A stretch of DNA of 64,000 bases from Aquilaria yunnanensis (lineage: Eukaryota > Streptophyta > Magnoliopsida > Malvales > Thymelaeaceae): positions 88,329,501 through 88,393,500 of the forward strand of contig CM077595.1 in assembly GCA_039654915.1 (NCBI GenBank), written 5' to 3'. Below are positions 25,341 to 38,228 of this stretch, piece by piece (the first letter of the stretch is position 1; the number at the start of each line of letters is the position of its first letter). The position numbers were made by a program, and so were the translations under genes. The notes under the pieces were generated by a model. The model did not search any database. It saw nothing but the letters and a program-made list of their open reading frames with translations, and had not been told where the DNA came from.

Positions 25341-25589
25341 CGTTTCATTCAGAATTGTGCTGACTCTGAGGTCTTGACACACAATATCGAATGTTGAACA
25401 AGTAGGATTTTGTGGAACCAGTTTACTACACCTCTATATCATTGTATTTTTCACAATTCATGGTTGATAACTTGTTATATACTAGTGGAGACACTTTCAA
25501 GATTTGATTACCTTGCTAATCAGAAATGTGAAAAATCTAGCAGATTTAGTGTGAATCTTGCTTGCATGTTACTGAGAATTGTGGTCTTG

Positions 25590-25790
25590 TAGTGTGGAAG
25601 CATTTGGCCCGTGTCATGTGTCGAGACATTTATTTATCTTTCGGATGACGGTAATTGCTCACAATGGCAAGCTTGAATGGTATATGGATCTTTCTACAAA
25701 TCTATGTCCATTATGTTTTAACCGTGAAGAAACATGCCCACCACTTGTTTTTCAATTGTGAGTTTTCTTATTAAGTCTGGAAAGAGATGT
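25590..25790 (+). pseudogene. LINE zinc-binding (zf-RVT) remnant 1
   Basis: The frame reads SRHLFIFRMTVIAHNGKL, then LCPLCFNREE. After a one-base frame change it continues HHLFFNCEFSY, a stop, and VWKEM. The order W/F-rich helix, CxxC, HLFFxC and VW is the zinc-binding domain that follows reverse transcriptase in plant L1-type LINEs. Only this fragment is left, with a frameshift and a stop. Confidence 0.75.
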
Positions 25791-27443
25791 TAAGCTGAGG
25801 GATGCACCTATTACCTGGGAAAGAGAGATATGCACCTATTGAAAATAGTATTTTATTATCGAAATATCTCCTGATTATGCTGTGAATTACAAAAGTAAGT
25901 TTATTTATGAGTTTCCGTTTTGTTTTGATCTAGATTTTGTCGATTTCCTTTCTTAGGCCCCTAGATCTTATTGCAAGTGTCATTCGATTATTTTGATTGA
26001 AAAAAATGGCACACCCATAAAAATATTCAAAAGGAAAAATTAAAAAATTGTAAATGTTTTCATTTTATTCACAACTCGTGTTAACCTAAGAAAGAAAACT
26101 TAAAAAGGATATATCAAATTTTGCACAATACTCATTCGATTCTAGTTGCCAAGAGAATGCTTCTCCTGTTTGACGTTGCCTTGCTTATGGTTGGACTCCT
26201 AATCTTATCCATTGAGTGTAGAGGTAGAGTTAAGGGGCTGGGCAGCTCATCCCTAAATGTTTCCCTTATTTTATGAATTATTTTGAAAAATTAAATAAAA
26301 AATTATGTATAACTTAAAAAAATAATGATTTTAACTTTTATTCATGTAAAAATTTATACCCAATGTTAATGTATTAGCCTCACATTTTTACTTACAGTTA
26401 ATAGTTCAATTAATTTTTATATTTTTTTATTATCACATCAGTTAAATTGTTTCTTAAAATTAAATTAAAATTGGATTAGGATGTGGGGAAAAAATAAGTA
26501 CTCATATTGGCTCATATATAAAAGCTGCCTAGTTATCTTTATTTTTTCATATAAGAAATTGAGATAGAGAGACCGTACAAAATAATGAGAGAAAAAAAAA
26601 CTTATGGAAATAAAGAATCATGAAGCATCAAGTAGCATTTTTTTTTTGCTTTTTTGTAAGTTTTTTTGGCTTATATCAATTTTATCTAGTGGGTTTTGGT
26701 GGTGATTTTTTTATTCGTCCAAACAGTTCAAAATTACTACTGCTACGCTCAACAAAAAAAGTCCCAACTCCATTATCCACTCCACCCATCCCCCAATTTT
26801 TGTGAGTTATTTTTTCAATTTTTTATTTCCTTATTATTAATTTTTATTATTGATTTCAATGGATTTCATACTAAAATTATTACATGACTATGGGGTTTGA
26901 AATTAGTAAATTTAATATTTTTAGTCGTAAGGAGTAGAATTATTATTTCAGTATATTTTTTCCTATAATGTAAATAAAATTATTTTTATATTAAAAATTC
27001 ACAAATTCCACCTTCCCCAACTTGAAATTCTAGCTATGCGTTTGATTAGGTGGGTGATGGTGCTTTAATTGATATCCTGTATAATTACTGGCTTCCTTAG
27101 TTCACTCCTGCTTTATCTCTATGAAGAAATCCTCATGCTACCGTTACACCTTTATGCATCAAGGACATTGTGCTTTCAAATTTTTCCAATTGAAATTTTC
27201 ATTATTTATTGAGTCTTTTTTAAATGAGGGGTAATTCGAGCTATTTCTCAACTTCCTATATCTCGAAATGCAAGAAAGGCTATATTTTCTGCTTGATTGG
27301 CTTCATTACCCAATAGGATAACCTGTCATCAAATTTTCATTATTCCTCTCATATTTATAAATTGTGGGTAGTAAAGGATCCTCATAAATTTTAAAATTTT
27401 CTTTAGAAATGATTTAAAAAATGCCTTGCCTACAAGGTAAATC
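25791..27443. other. Intergenic DNA, nothing recognised
   Basis: Very AT-rich. Small frames at 26,620-26,887 are low complexity. No gene or element boundary can be supported. Confidence 0.5.
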
Positions 27444-27459
27444 TTGCAGTGTGAATGCC

Positions 27460-27605
27460 TTCAGCCTCTATGCTATGTCCTAGATGTGGATCATTTGATG
27501 AAACTCTTTCTCACATATTCTTTTAGTGTGTTTCCTCTTACGCTGTTTAGAATCAATCTCCTCACCTACTTTTGGGAGATTACTCTAATGGTTTTTAATT
27601 TTGGT
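27460..27605 (+). pseudogene. LINE zinc-binding (zf-RVT) remnant 2
   Basis: One frame reads LCPRCGSFDETLSHIFF, stop, CVSSYAV, stop, NQSPH: the CxxC, H and C spacing of the LINE zf-RVT domain, with two internal stops (27,537 and 27,561 region). It differs in sequence from the remnant at 25.6 kb, so at least two LINE insertions contributed to this spacer. Confidence 0.72.
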
Positions 27606-27905
27606 TTCAACAATTGCAAGATAATAAAACATTATGGTATTCCTAATAGTTGCAAGTTGCAAGTGGTGGTAGAAATTCTTTGGACAATTTGACTAAATTA
27701 AAATGAAACTGTCTCTAGTGATCCCTCGTTTGACGTGTCCAAGACGCTTACTCAAAGAGACTTGATTGTGGATGACATTTGGCTGTAAAAAGGATTAGAT
27801 TTTTTTTAATGTACCTAGTATGCAAACGTTAAGGCTATTTTACTCTTTTTAGGGTTCACATCCATTTGCTCGCCTTCTACATATTTCGCATATTTTTAAG
27901 AGAAA
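27606..27905. other. Intergenic DNA, nothing recognised
   Basis: No gene, repeat or element border can be supported between the LINE remnant and the GAGCTCGAG-type repeat. Confidence 0.45.
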
Positions 27906-28250
27906 AGTATGGCTGAAAACGAGTCGAGCAAAGTTGAGTAGTAGACTCATCATGTTCGGCTTGAATAATTTATCGAGCTTAATATTTTGTTCATGTTTAG
28001 ATTGAAAACATTACAAACGAGCTGTGAACAAGATTTTATCTAATCGAGATCGAGTCGAGCTCGAGCTGTTCACTTAAATTAAGGAAAAAAAAATAAAATT
28101 AAACTGAATAGAGTCGAGTAGTAAGCAAATCGAGCTTTGTTTGAATTATATATCGAGCTTTAAATTTTGTTCAGGTTTAGCTTGATAAACTTTTCGAACG
28201 AGCTTTAAACTGAGCCGAACTCGAGGCGAGTTCGAACTGTTTGTTCATTT
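27905..28250. repeat. Dispersed repeat rich in TCGAGCT / CGAGCTCGAG
   Basis: Repeated motifs GAGTCGAG, TCGAGCTT and GTTCGAACTG occur in two similar halves (about 27,910-28,085 and 28,105-28,255), as in a duplicated or foldback MITE-like repeat. A related but diverged tract lies at 39,440-39,740. No coding potential. Confidence 0.55.
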
Positions 28251-28261
28251 TTCATCCTTAA

Positions 28262-29412
28262 AGAAAAGTACCAAAAAGATCACCTTAGTTATTACGTTGT
28301 ACCAATTGGGTCACTGAAGTTGTTAGTGGTTCCGATATCATTACTGACGTTAGTGTGTGTTCTAAGTTGTCCACTAGACCATTATTTTTGCTAACCTGTA
28401 AATGAAAGTGTGAGTGTGCATGTGACATGGTGTTTTTCATCCTACCAAAAGTAGAAGCTTAAGCTTCCATGTTGTGCCAAACAACTAGTTTGGTAAGGAA
28501 AATCCCTAATCTGGTTTAGAAAGGGTTGTTGGTTTGGTGAATGAGAAACAGACTTGCTTAACTTGTTTAAGATCACCAGTGGTTGGCAATCCCATTTCAT
28601 CTCATTTTCTCTTAAAGTTGTCCAAATCTCTGGCACTGATCGTCGATTTTGCCTGATCATTTTCTTTGACACTAATTGTCAATTTTGCCCAATCGTCCTT
28701 TCCGGTACTGATCGTTGATTTTGCCCAATCATCCTCTTTGACATTGATCGTTGATTTCGCCCAATCTTCCTCTCCAGCATCGATCGTCAATTTGGCCCAA
28801 TTGTCCTCTCTGGCATTAATCGTTGATTTCGCACTCGATTCCAGCAATTCCCTTGATCGTCTTTGACCACCCTACCGTTGAATCGCCGCTCTTGTGCTGA
28901 GCCTTCCTCTTCCACTGAATTGCCGCTCGATTCCCTCAAATTGCCAATTGAATCTCCACTTGGATCCCTCTTGAGTTGTATCTTGCTACTATCGAAGATG
29001 TTCAATTGGGATTATTTGCAAGCAGGAGAAGATATTGGAGCTGGAAATGATGTGGGGGAGTTTTGAGTTAGCGATGGTAAGAGGAATGAAGGAAGATGGT
29101 GAAGCAGGGCGGAGAGAGGGAAGACTTAACTACCTCTATCCCTAATCTTATTTGACAAATCATTTACACGTTTCGCAGAGTTCGCATGTCGTTTAATCCA
29201 CGCGATCAGATTCTGACAAAATATTCATCTATTTGACAAAAAATTCTAACCATTAGTTACATTGGTATGTAAACTAGTACTCATTCAGAGGTTCAATCAT
29301 AAATTTGGAACCAAAACATTACTTCAGTAACGACATCGGAACCACTCACAACTTTTATAACCTAATCGGTATAATGCAATAACTAGGGTAACCTTTTTGG
29401 TACTTTTCCCTA
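28262..29412. mobile_element. Long-TIR element (Mutator-like) with minisatellite cargo
   Basis: About 110 bp at 28,262-28,375 (GAAAAGTACCAAAAAGATCA ...) recurs inverted at about 29,300-29,412 (... GGTACTTTTC), including GTGGTTCCGAT and the ACTAGGGTAACC / CTTAGTTATTAC segments. The interior carries a 36-bp tandem repeat (28,634-28,849) and a short GC-richer stretch to about 29,130. No transposase is visible, and no target duplication could be assigned. Confidence 0.7.
28634..28849 (-). repeat. 36-bp minisatellite, six units
   Basis: Six imperfect units with exact 36-bp spacing (ACTGATCGTTGATTTTGCCC-type core). Because 36 is divisible by three, the minus strand keeps an open frame (28,602-28,847) encoding a 12-residue repeat like DDWAKSTINVKE. 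Expression is not supported by any other feature, and the open frame may only reflect the repeat period. Confidence 0.8.
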
Positions 29413-29838
29413 TTTTTAATGTGGATGTTGCTTGGAGATCTACTCATCTACATTCTATATTGCAGCGGTAGCTTAGGTTCTTCTTAACCCTAGTAGATCT
29501 ATAGGTTCCAGCAAGAGCTTTAGAATGGCCCCGTTTCACTCTCCATTAGCAACAGAGCTACAATGGCTACTCATACAAATTGGTTCCATGTTGTTACTAT
29601 TTGGTTAGATTGTCTGTAGGTTTTTTTTAGTATGTCCTATCCCAATGACGTTTATCTGGAAGAGCAAAGTATTGTTCATTATACTTGAGGCATAGTCAAT
29701 GAAATAAGTCAACCTTTTGGTTGTTCTGCATGACACAGTCTTTGAAGTTCATTCCAATGCTTTTTTTTTTTTTTGGCTTCTTGCTAGTTCTTTTCTTGTT
29801 TAGATAAAAAAGAAAAATTTTAAATTGCTCACTAACTA
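29413..29838. other. Intergenic DNA, nothing recognised
   Basis: Contains a T-run at 29,761-29,774, possibly the reversed tail of an old retroposon, but nothing that can be classified. Confidence 0.4.
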
Positions 29839-30070
29839 CTCCCTCCGTCCCAAAAGTTTTGCTCTATTTATTTTTGGTAATTAATCTAGGATTTTTTATT
29901 TTCAATATTTTAATATATAAATAAAAAATTTTTGTATATGGATGATAATTCAATATATGTAGTTTCTAAATATATGTTATTTATTTTTTTTAACAAACAA
30001 TAATATAAATAAAATTAAGTCAAAATACAACAAAAAGTCAAATGTATCAAAACTTCTAGGATGGAGGAAG
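29839..30070. mobile_element. Stowaway-type MITE (Tc1/mariner)
   Basis: Starts CTCCCTCCGTCCC and ends with the diverged inverse (GGATGGAGGAAG). It is flanked by TA at 29,837-29,838 and 30,071-30,072, giving 232 bp. The CTCCCTCCGT terminus and TA target are diagnostic for Stowaway. The interior is AT-rich and non-coding. Confidence 0.88.
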
Positions 30071-30072
30071 TA

Positions 30073-31364
30073 TTTGATAGTGAGTTTGTAAAATCTACTT
30101 CCTTATAAATCTTTACAATTGTAACATTAGTTGTTGCCCAATACTGTAAAATATACATCATAGGTCTCATTTATGTTATCTGCAAATAAGAAATATAATT
30201 GTGAAATAAGATGATACCAATATCATATTTTTCTATTATGGTCACCGTTATGATATTTAAAATGTTGTCTAAAATTTAGAAGACTTTGCACCTTCGATCA
30301 TAACTTCTAAGTGTGTTTAGATTGTGGAGTGTTTTTTTTTTCTTTGCACATAAAATTTAATACAGTCTATTATAAAGGTGGTGGTGATGTTGACCAATTT
30401 TACACCTAAGAGATGACAAAATTTGTTACACAAAGCCCAAAAAACTTTAGCTACAATTAGTCCAGTTTTAGACTCCTCAACCCTAACTTAACCTGTGGTG
30501 CCTCTTTACATCCCTACTTTACTGGCCAACACAAGATGCGGGGCTACTTGAATTTAAAATGGCCCCAGAGTAATTGTCTTGTAAGTTGTACTTTTACTGT
30601 TGCGGACTTTGCAGCCCGGCATTGTCCCAAGAAAAAATTGACGGTGTAATAATTTGTAAACCCGGGACAGGTGCTACAAGAGCCATAGTTATGGGTGTAA
30701 GAGCGGTTTGCCCTTTTCTTTTCCTCCGTCCTCTGTCTTCATCTCTCTCTCTTCTCAGATTCTATCATCCTCTTCCTTCCAATAAATTTTGCATTTTTAA
30801 AACGAAGGAACCCTGAAAATTGAAATGCTCAAGCTCCCTCAACCTCAAACGTTCTGGAGCATAGTATTTGCGTCTCGTCTCCACAATTCTTTTTCTTCCC
30901 CTTCCTCTGATCCGTTATTGTTCCTCTTTCATTTCTACCATTTCTGTCTTCTTGTTTTGACCTCAAGCTTTGCCTATTGATTGTTTCCTTCTTTCCTTCC
31001 CTTTTATGTCCTAATCGATTAGTCGAAACTTCAGCTACTGTCAGGATTTTACAGTTCCCATTAAGGTTTTGATTGCCTCGCGGCGCATTATACATAACGC
31101 TGCTCTTTCTGTTGTGTTGCTACCCCTCTAGGGTTTTTCTTGTATCCATTTTTAGGGTTATTAAAGAACTGGGAATTGATTTCTGAATTTTGATTGGTTG
31201 GTGCTCTTAGAAGTCTGATATTTGGTAATTCTGAGTTGCTCATTTTCGTGCGGTTTTGTGACCGTTCTGTACTTTAAGGGAACTCTGAAGTGCCCCAGCC
31301 AAGCGATATCCCGGTTATAGAAAAGAAAGCACTGCAATCACGAGCCAGTCGGTGTTTGGGTTGT
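30073..31364 (+). promoter_or_regulatory. 5' flank and 5' UTR of nucleotidyltransferase copy 2
   Basis: From about 30,740 this aligns with the leader of copy 1, including CCCTGAAAATTGAAATGCTC at 30,810-30,829 and the CTAGGGTTTTTC block. Upstream of 30,740 no similarity to copy 1 is obvious, so the duplicated block probably begins there. The frame in front of the ATG starts only at a GTG (31,290) and is not considered coding. Confidence 0.55.
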
Positions 31365-34300
31365 ATGGGCGAGCATGAGAGGTGGGCGCAGCCAGCGATC
31401 GGGCTATTGCCTAACGGCTTGTTGCCAAATGAAGCGGCCTCGGTCATCCGAGCTCTAAACATGGAGCGATGGATGAAGGCCGAGGAGAGGACCGCGGAGC
31501 TCATTGGCCGCATTCAGCCCAACCCTCCCTCCGAAGAGCTTCGAAATGCCGTTGCTGATTATGTTCAGCGCCTCATTATGAAGTGCTTCCCATGTCAGGT
31601 TCGTTTTTCTGTTTTTAACAATTAGAATAGTTGCGTCGTTTCTGGCTCTGTTTTTCTGTTGTCAGGTCGCATATGCAATTACATGGTAGAAGGACTAAAT
31701 CATTTGTGCGATATCTGGTGCATTGAATAAGTTAATCTTACTATAGTTCGAGTTAAATGCTCTCTGGTAGTCACATAGAAAATGGAATTCGGATCATCAA
31801 ATGGAGAGACGGAAACAACCTCAGATTGTTTACTGAGTTTGGTGAATGTTTTCCATTACACATTTTGCCTTCCTATATGCTATTTGATGCTCATGTTCAT
31901 CCACATTTATATGTCAAGTGAAAACAGGTTTTTACTTTTGGTTCTGTGCCACTGAAGACTTATCTACCTGATGGGGATATCGACCTGACAGCCTTCAGTA
32001 ACAATCAAAGTATTAAGGATACATGGGCTCACCAAGTTCGTGATATGTTGGAAAGTGAAGAGAAGAATGAGAATGCAGAGTTCCGGGTAAAAGAGGTTCA
32101 GTATATTCAAGCAGAAGTAAGTGCTACTGGCTTCCTATGACCATTAGGACTCAATTTTGGCACAATTATGTATGCTTGGTCACTCTGGTTCCACACCACA
32201 CAATTACATAACTTTTCATTTTGGTTTTGCAACCACCCCCGACCACATATGCTTCCAGGGTACCAACACCATCTATGAATCTCCCTTTCAGCATTCTTTG
32301 CAATCCAATTTGTGTTAAGTCATTTTTTCTTTTCCTTTAAAACCAATGAATGATAAATAGATGTTTGAACATTGAAAGTAGATAGTGAAAAGTTGCCAGA
32401 CTCTAGGATTCTGATAAGAGAATATACTAGCATTTATCTTGATGCTTTACATTCTGTTATCAGCAATCAGCATTAGTCTTAAACTGAGGTGCTGGGTTTA
32501 CTGGCTCCTTATAGCAAGTAAAAAGTCTTTGATGTCATTCACTATTCTCAAAGAGAGGTGCGCGTGTAAATACACACACTAGCACAAATATTAACAATGA
32601 ATGCACTAAATGTAAAGAGGGCGAAGAGTTCCTTTTTCTTGATCAACTATGATGAATCTTAATTATTATTAAAAGATAACTATTTGATCCTTCATCGCTG
32701 AACATGGTGCAACATTGCATTCAATTATTTCATGTCGAATTTGAAGAAGATAAGTGAATAATTTTGGTTAGGTTGGGATAATCAGTAAATAATTAAAAGA
32801 TTTCTGATTCTATTGCTTAACTATGTTTAGTACTGAGTCTCGTGAGTGATGGTCTTCCATTATCAGCCACTTGTAATATGTAATTTTGATGTTGTAATGT
32901 CTAGGCTATATCCTTTCCTGTTAGCAACTTCTTGTGGGTTGTTTGTGGATGGGTTTTAATTTTTTCACAGGGGAGGTGGGGGTGAGGTTGGCTGATGGCA
33001 TGTGTAGGCTATGATATGAATGATGCTCTGGATATGGCAAAAGGAATGAAAACAGAAAGCTTTTGAAAGGAAGTGAGAGCTCCAGGGCCCTTGAAACAAA
33101 GGTGGCTGGGGTTTCTTAAATTTTCAATATAAGAACATAAAACAGACGTTTTGTAGTCCTTTTGGCTAAATTTTATATATCGTCTGTGTGAAATGGGCTT
33201 AAACATTCAATGCTTTTATAATTACATCTTATTTTTCTGATAACAAAGTTTAGCTCAGTGTCATTTGGTTTGTCACTGAATACCTTATCATTACTTTTCT
33301 TTTCTTTTCCTCCTATTTATGTTCTCCTTATTTCTATGTTCTCCAGGTCAGGATAATAAAGTGTCTTGTGGAAAATATTGTGGTAGACATATCATTTAAT
33401 CAGCTTGGTGGATTGTGTACTCTTTGTTTCCTAGAAGAGGTTAGCATGACATCTGCTTATCCTTTTTCTTTTGGATATTAAAGAAAACTTAAGTTATTTC
33501 ATTAACCGGTTGTTTGTGAATGCAGGTTGATCATTTGATAGATCAAAATCACTTATTTAAGAGAAGCATCATATTGATAAAAGCTTGGTGCTACTATGAG
33601 AGTCGCATTCTGGGTGCTCATCATGGGCTTATCTCAACTTATGCCCTGGAAACCTTGGTTCTTTACATATTCCATGTTTTCAATAATTCCTTCACTGGAC
33701 CACTCGAGGTGACTGTTTTCTCTTTGAAACCTTTTTAATCATCAATCCTGCAGTTTACTGATTGAAGTGTTGTTACCCTTGCTTGGCCAGGTTCTTTATC
33801 GTTTCCTAGAGTTCTTCAGCAAATTTGATTGGGAGAATTTTTGTGTTAGCCTCTGGGGTCCCGTGCCAATTAGTTCACTACCAGATGTAACAGGTAGGTG
33901 CAAATGTGTAAGTCATTTAAGGTGTTTGCTCCACTTTGAAAAATGGGTCCTGCTTACCTTTTTGTAATTTATGATTTTGAATGAAACATCTTGCAGCGGA
34001 ACCACCACGAAAAGATGGTGGAGAGTTACTACTGAGCAAACTGTTCCTTGATGCTTGTAGCTCAGTTTATGCTGTTTTTCCAAGTGGACCAGAAAATCAG
34101 GGACAACCTTTTGTTTCTAAGCATTTTAACGTGATTGATCCTTTGCGTATAAACAACAATCTTGGACGTAGTGTTAGTAAAGGTATTTACATTGCTGTGA
34201 CTCTGTCATTGAGAATAGTCTCTGTCTTTAGTTCTTTTCCTTATTAGGTTCGGGTATTGTTCTCAACTTCTCCTTCTAGTGTTTTTGGTCAAAATTTTGC

Positions 34301-37300
34301 TCATCAATTTCTCCTATCTTCTATGTTCTATACTGCATTCAGATAATTATGAATGCTCCCTGCTCTCTGTGGCCCATATAATTTTCAACCCTGTTGTTGT
34401 GAGCATGTCCTTGGGAATTTTCTCCGGTCATCAAGTTCTTTTGCTTACCTTCTGATAAGATCTGATCTGATTCTATTATAGCAGTGAGATGTCCTTTTGT
34501 GTTTCATCTATTTTTGGTACTGCATCCAGATATGCCCCCTCCCCCCCCAAATCTCTACCTGTTTGTGTGTGTGCATGCACTAAAAAATGTTGTTGTGCTC
34601 ATGCGCCTAAGTCTTTCAAGATTGTTGCAGGCTGATGTTGTTATGGTGTGAATGTTTGTTCTTTCTTTTCCATCTTCCGTAACTTTTTTATAATGGTGCA
34701 TACTGGTTGCAATGTGGGAGCATGTAGTCATTGTTTGTAATTTTTTTTAATGTATTCTTATATGCTTTCTCCAGGCAACTTCTTTAGAATACGGAGTGCA
34801 TTTGCATTTGGGGCAAGAAAGCTGGCGAGACTACTTGATTGTCCTCAAGAAGACTTGTGTTATGAAGTGAATCAATTCTTCCTGAATACGTGGGAAAGAC
34901 ATGGTAGTGGCAATCGCCCTGATGTTCTCAAGATTGATTTGTGTCCCATGCAATCATCAAATCTAGATCACGCAGATGCCTCTGAAAATGTTAGAAGTAC
35001 TTCAAACAGCAAAAGTGAGAGTTCGTCTCATTGTGGCACATTAGCTGATGACCTGCTGCAAGCACATAATATTCCCTTTGAGCAAGGCAGTCATCCAGGG
35101 GAAAGAACTAGGGCTGCTGATAGTTCTGCAGTTCCTCATATTCGAAGCCAAAAAATTTATGTAAACTCAAACAATCGAAGGATCTATGGTCAAATCAGAC
35201 AAGATGGCAACTCCAGTCAGAAGGCACAAAATGACAAAAGCAGAAGTTCTCGACCTGAGAATTTGTTAAATGAAATTCATGGAAGATATCTTTTTGCAAG
35301 GACTCGTTCTAGCCCTGAGCTGACTGATAACTATGCTGAAGTTTCTGGCAGGCTGAATATTGGAAACCCACAGGCCAATTCTACAAATTTAGATATGACC
35401 ATAAGTAAGAATACTGAATCTGATAGGACTCCGGGCAATAGCAATAGGTCTTCAACTGATGATTCTTCTGTTAGGCTGGCTTCACTTCATCAAGCTGTGG
35501 ATGCTGCTGCCAGCACAGTTGTTCAACTAAGTAGGAATCCCAGTGATCTAGTTTTAGGTGGTATGGCGGCAGAGTTCCCATCTTTTGCTGGGACACAGGG
35601 AATGCATCAGGAAGAGCAAGATCTGTTAAACATGATGGTGTCTTCTGCAGCTCATGCTTTTAACGGGCAAGTGCATGTTCCTCTTAATATGGCATCAAAT
35701 GAACAGCCTCTTCCTATTACTTCTGTTCTGGCATCAATGGGATATGCCTCAAGAAATTTTGGTGGTTTTTTTCCTGCAAACCTTCCTTTGGTTGAGGCTC
35801 CATGGAGCACCACCATGCATTTTTCTCAGTCTCTAGCTTCCCCACAATTGGCTCAATGCTTTGCTGGCATTGGATTGGCGACAAATGTAGAAGATTCAAC
35901 TGAACGTAGTTTTGAAAATTTTGGTCCAACTGGAGCAAACCCAGGGGAAAGGGAGCATGGCATATGGCGTGAGCAGGATGGGGGCTCTACTACTGGTTTA
36001 GACCTTGATAATGGAAGTTTTGAAACCCTTCAGTCAGATACTATGCATAATGCAATGCCATCTGGATACAAGTTTGTTCCTTCATTGAGGGGAAGTAATT
36101 CTGGGACCTCTACAAGAGCTGGAGAATTGCTCAGTAAAGAAAAGAGGGAAGACCTTCAAGAAGATTCTCAGTATCAGGATTTTAGAACTGATAATCTTTA
36201 CGTTGATGAAACAGCAAGAAGTTCTAGATCCACACATGCTTCAAAAAATACTTCTCTGAGAAGTAAAACCTCATCAGAAAGTTCTTGGGAAATTCCATCA
36301 GCAGAAGTCTCAAAGCCATTGAGGGAAAAACGGGGCCGAAGAAATACTTCTGGTCAACAGGCTACAGCTCATCTTAAAGGCAAGAGCATGCCTGAACACT
36401 CTTCTCAGACTGACTATGATATCAGAGAGTTGAATTTGCAATCAACCATAGGGCCTGAAATGGCAGAAAAAAATTCGGTAAGTCAATCAATCAGCTCATT
36501 GCATTTAACAGGTCATCAAATGCCAGGATTTGGACAGGGTCAAACAAATGGCAGTGTCACAGATTCGCTTATGCCTATCGCACCAGTTATGTTGGGACCA
36601 GGTTCACAGCAAAAAGCATCGGATGGCTCTGGGGTTGTTCCTTTTGCATTTTATCCTACAGGACCCCCGGTTCCGTTTGTAACAATGCTTCCACTGTACA
36701 ATTTTCCAGCCGAAACGAGGCCTTCTGATAATCCGTCTAGCCATTTTGATGGAGATGATTGCCTGGACCACAGTGTTTCTGGGCCAAATTTTGATACATC
36801 TGACAGAAATGAGCAGTCTGATGTGTTTAGTACTTCTACCACAACAGGGTTAGCTTCTGTTGAGCAATCAGAGCAAAAGGCTGACATTCTCAATGGTGAC
36901 TTCGCTAGCCACTGGAAAAATTTGCAGTATGGAAGATATTGTCAAAATTCTCAATATCCTGTGCCTTCATTATATCCTTCACCTGTTATGGTGCCACCTG
37001 TCTATGTGCAAGGTCGTTTTCCATTTGATGGTCCAGGAAAACCTGTTTCAGCAAACTCAAGTCACTTCACTCAGCTTATGAGTTCTGGACCTTATCTTGT
37101 TCCTGTTGCTCCTCCGCAGTCTGTTTCCAATAGACCTGCTGCGAGTCTTTTCCAAAGATACATTGATGAAATGCCTAGATATCGTGTTGGGACCGGGACT
37201 TATCTGCCAAATCCTGTAGGTTTGCCTTTCCAGTATTTTAGATAACTTGTATCGTAGTTACTTTGTTTCTTAATTGAAATTCATATTCCTCATCTCCAAG

Positions 37301-38228
37301 AGCAAAAAGATTCAGGGGAGCTAAAGGTGCATTTGATGCGCATTTTCCAAATTTAAAGTTATTAAAATAAACTCACCATGCAGGCATTTTCATATTGACA
37401 CACTTAAGCTGAACCTCACTCTGCTTAAACGTGGTTGAGAAGAAAATTTTTTGTTGTAGTGTTATCACATCTCTACTTCTCAGGGTTTATTGCTTTGTAG
37501 GTTTCACATTTGTTTTCTAGCTATAATCTGTTTGATCAGCTGGTTCTTAAATGAGAGTCCTTCAGTTTCAGTGATTAGCCCAGGCCATAAATTTGTCACT
37601 ACTCATACACACTTTTGTTTTGCTGCAGAAGGTTTCTGCTAGGGAACGTTACCCTGCAAGCGGAAGGAGGGGAAGTTATACTTATGATAGAAGCGATCAG
37701 TGTGGTGATAGAGATGGGAACTGGAATATAAATTCAAAGCCACGTGCCACTGCACGAAACCATAATCGTATCCACACTGAGAAAGCAAGCTCCAGGTTAG
37801 ACCAATCGGCAGCCAGTGAGAACCGAGCTGACAGGCCGTGGAGCTCGCATAGGCATGATTCACTGTCTTCAAATCGTTTTCATAGCAGTCCGGTCAGAGC
37901 AAACGCTGGACAGAGTGGCCCTTCTAACATAGATTATAGCATGTATCCACTACCTTCCACAAACCCAAGTGGCATGTCATCTAATGGACCAACTATTCCA
38001 TCTGTTGTTATGTTTTATCCTTATGATAATAGTACTGTCTACCATTCCCCCGCAGAACAGCTTGAGTTTGGATCTCTTGGTCCAGTGGGTTTCTCCAGTA
38101 TTAGTGTAGTTTCACAACTGAGTGAAGGAACCCGGTCAGGTGGGGTATATGATGAGCAAAGGCTTCATGGTGTCTCTGCCCAACAGGCTTCACTGGACAA
38201 AGCTTCTTCACCCCACCTGCGGAGGTAA
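31365..38228 (+). CDS. Nucleotidyltransferase / PAP-OAS1 substrate-binding-domain protein, copy 2
   Basis: Eight exons: 31365-31598, 31928-32116, 33347-33439, 33526-33708, 33791-33893, 33997-34182, 34775-37215, 37629-38228, all GT..AG. They give 1,342 residues. Exons 1-6 and 8 have exactly the same lengths as in copy 1; exon 7 differs by one codon net (2,441 versus 2,444 bases). The nucleotidyltransferase core is nearly identical (GS, DGDID, VVDISFNQ with the three Asp), as is the PAP/OAS1 domain. Differences gather in the Ser/Asn-rich C-terminal half, where runs such as FYPTGPPVPF and SHWKNLQYGRYCQ are still kept. No stop, frameshift or damaged splice site was found. This is a tandem paralogue of the gene at 15.5-22.3 kb in the same orientation. 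The biochemical role is inferred from the family (non-canonical nucleotidyl transfer, probably to RNA). Confidence 0.96.

Noticed and set aside
28602..28866. Minus- and plus-strand frames over the minisatellite treated as a gene
   Set aside because: The openness follows from the 36-bp period. It is recorded as a repeat with a note rather than as a CDS.
31290..31364. In-frame extension of exon 1 of copy 2
   Set aside because: It opens at GTG, differs from copy 1, and nothing supports non-AUG initiation.
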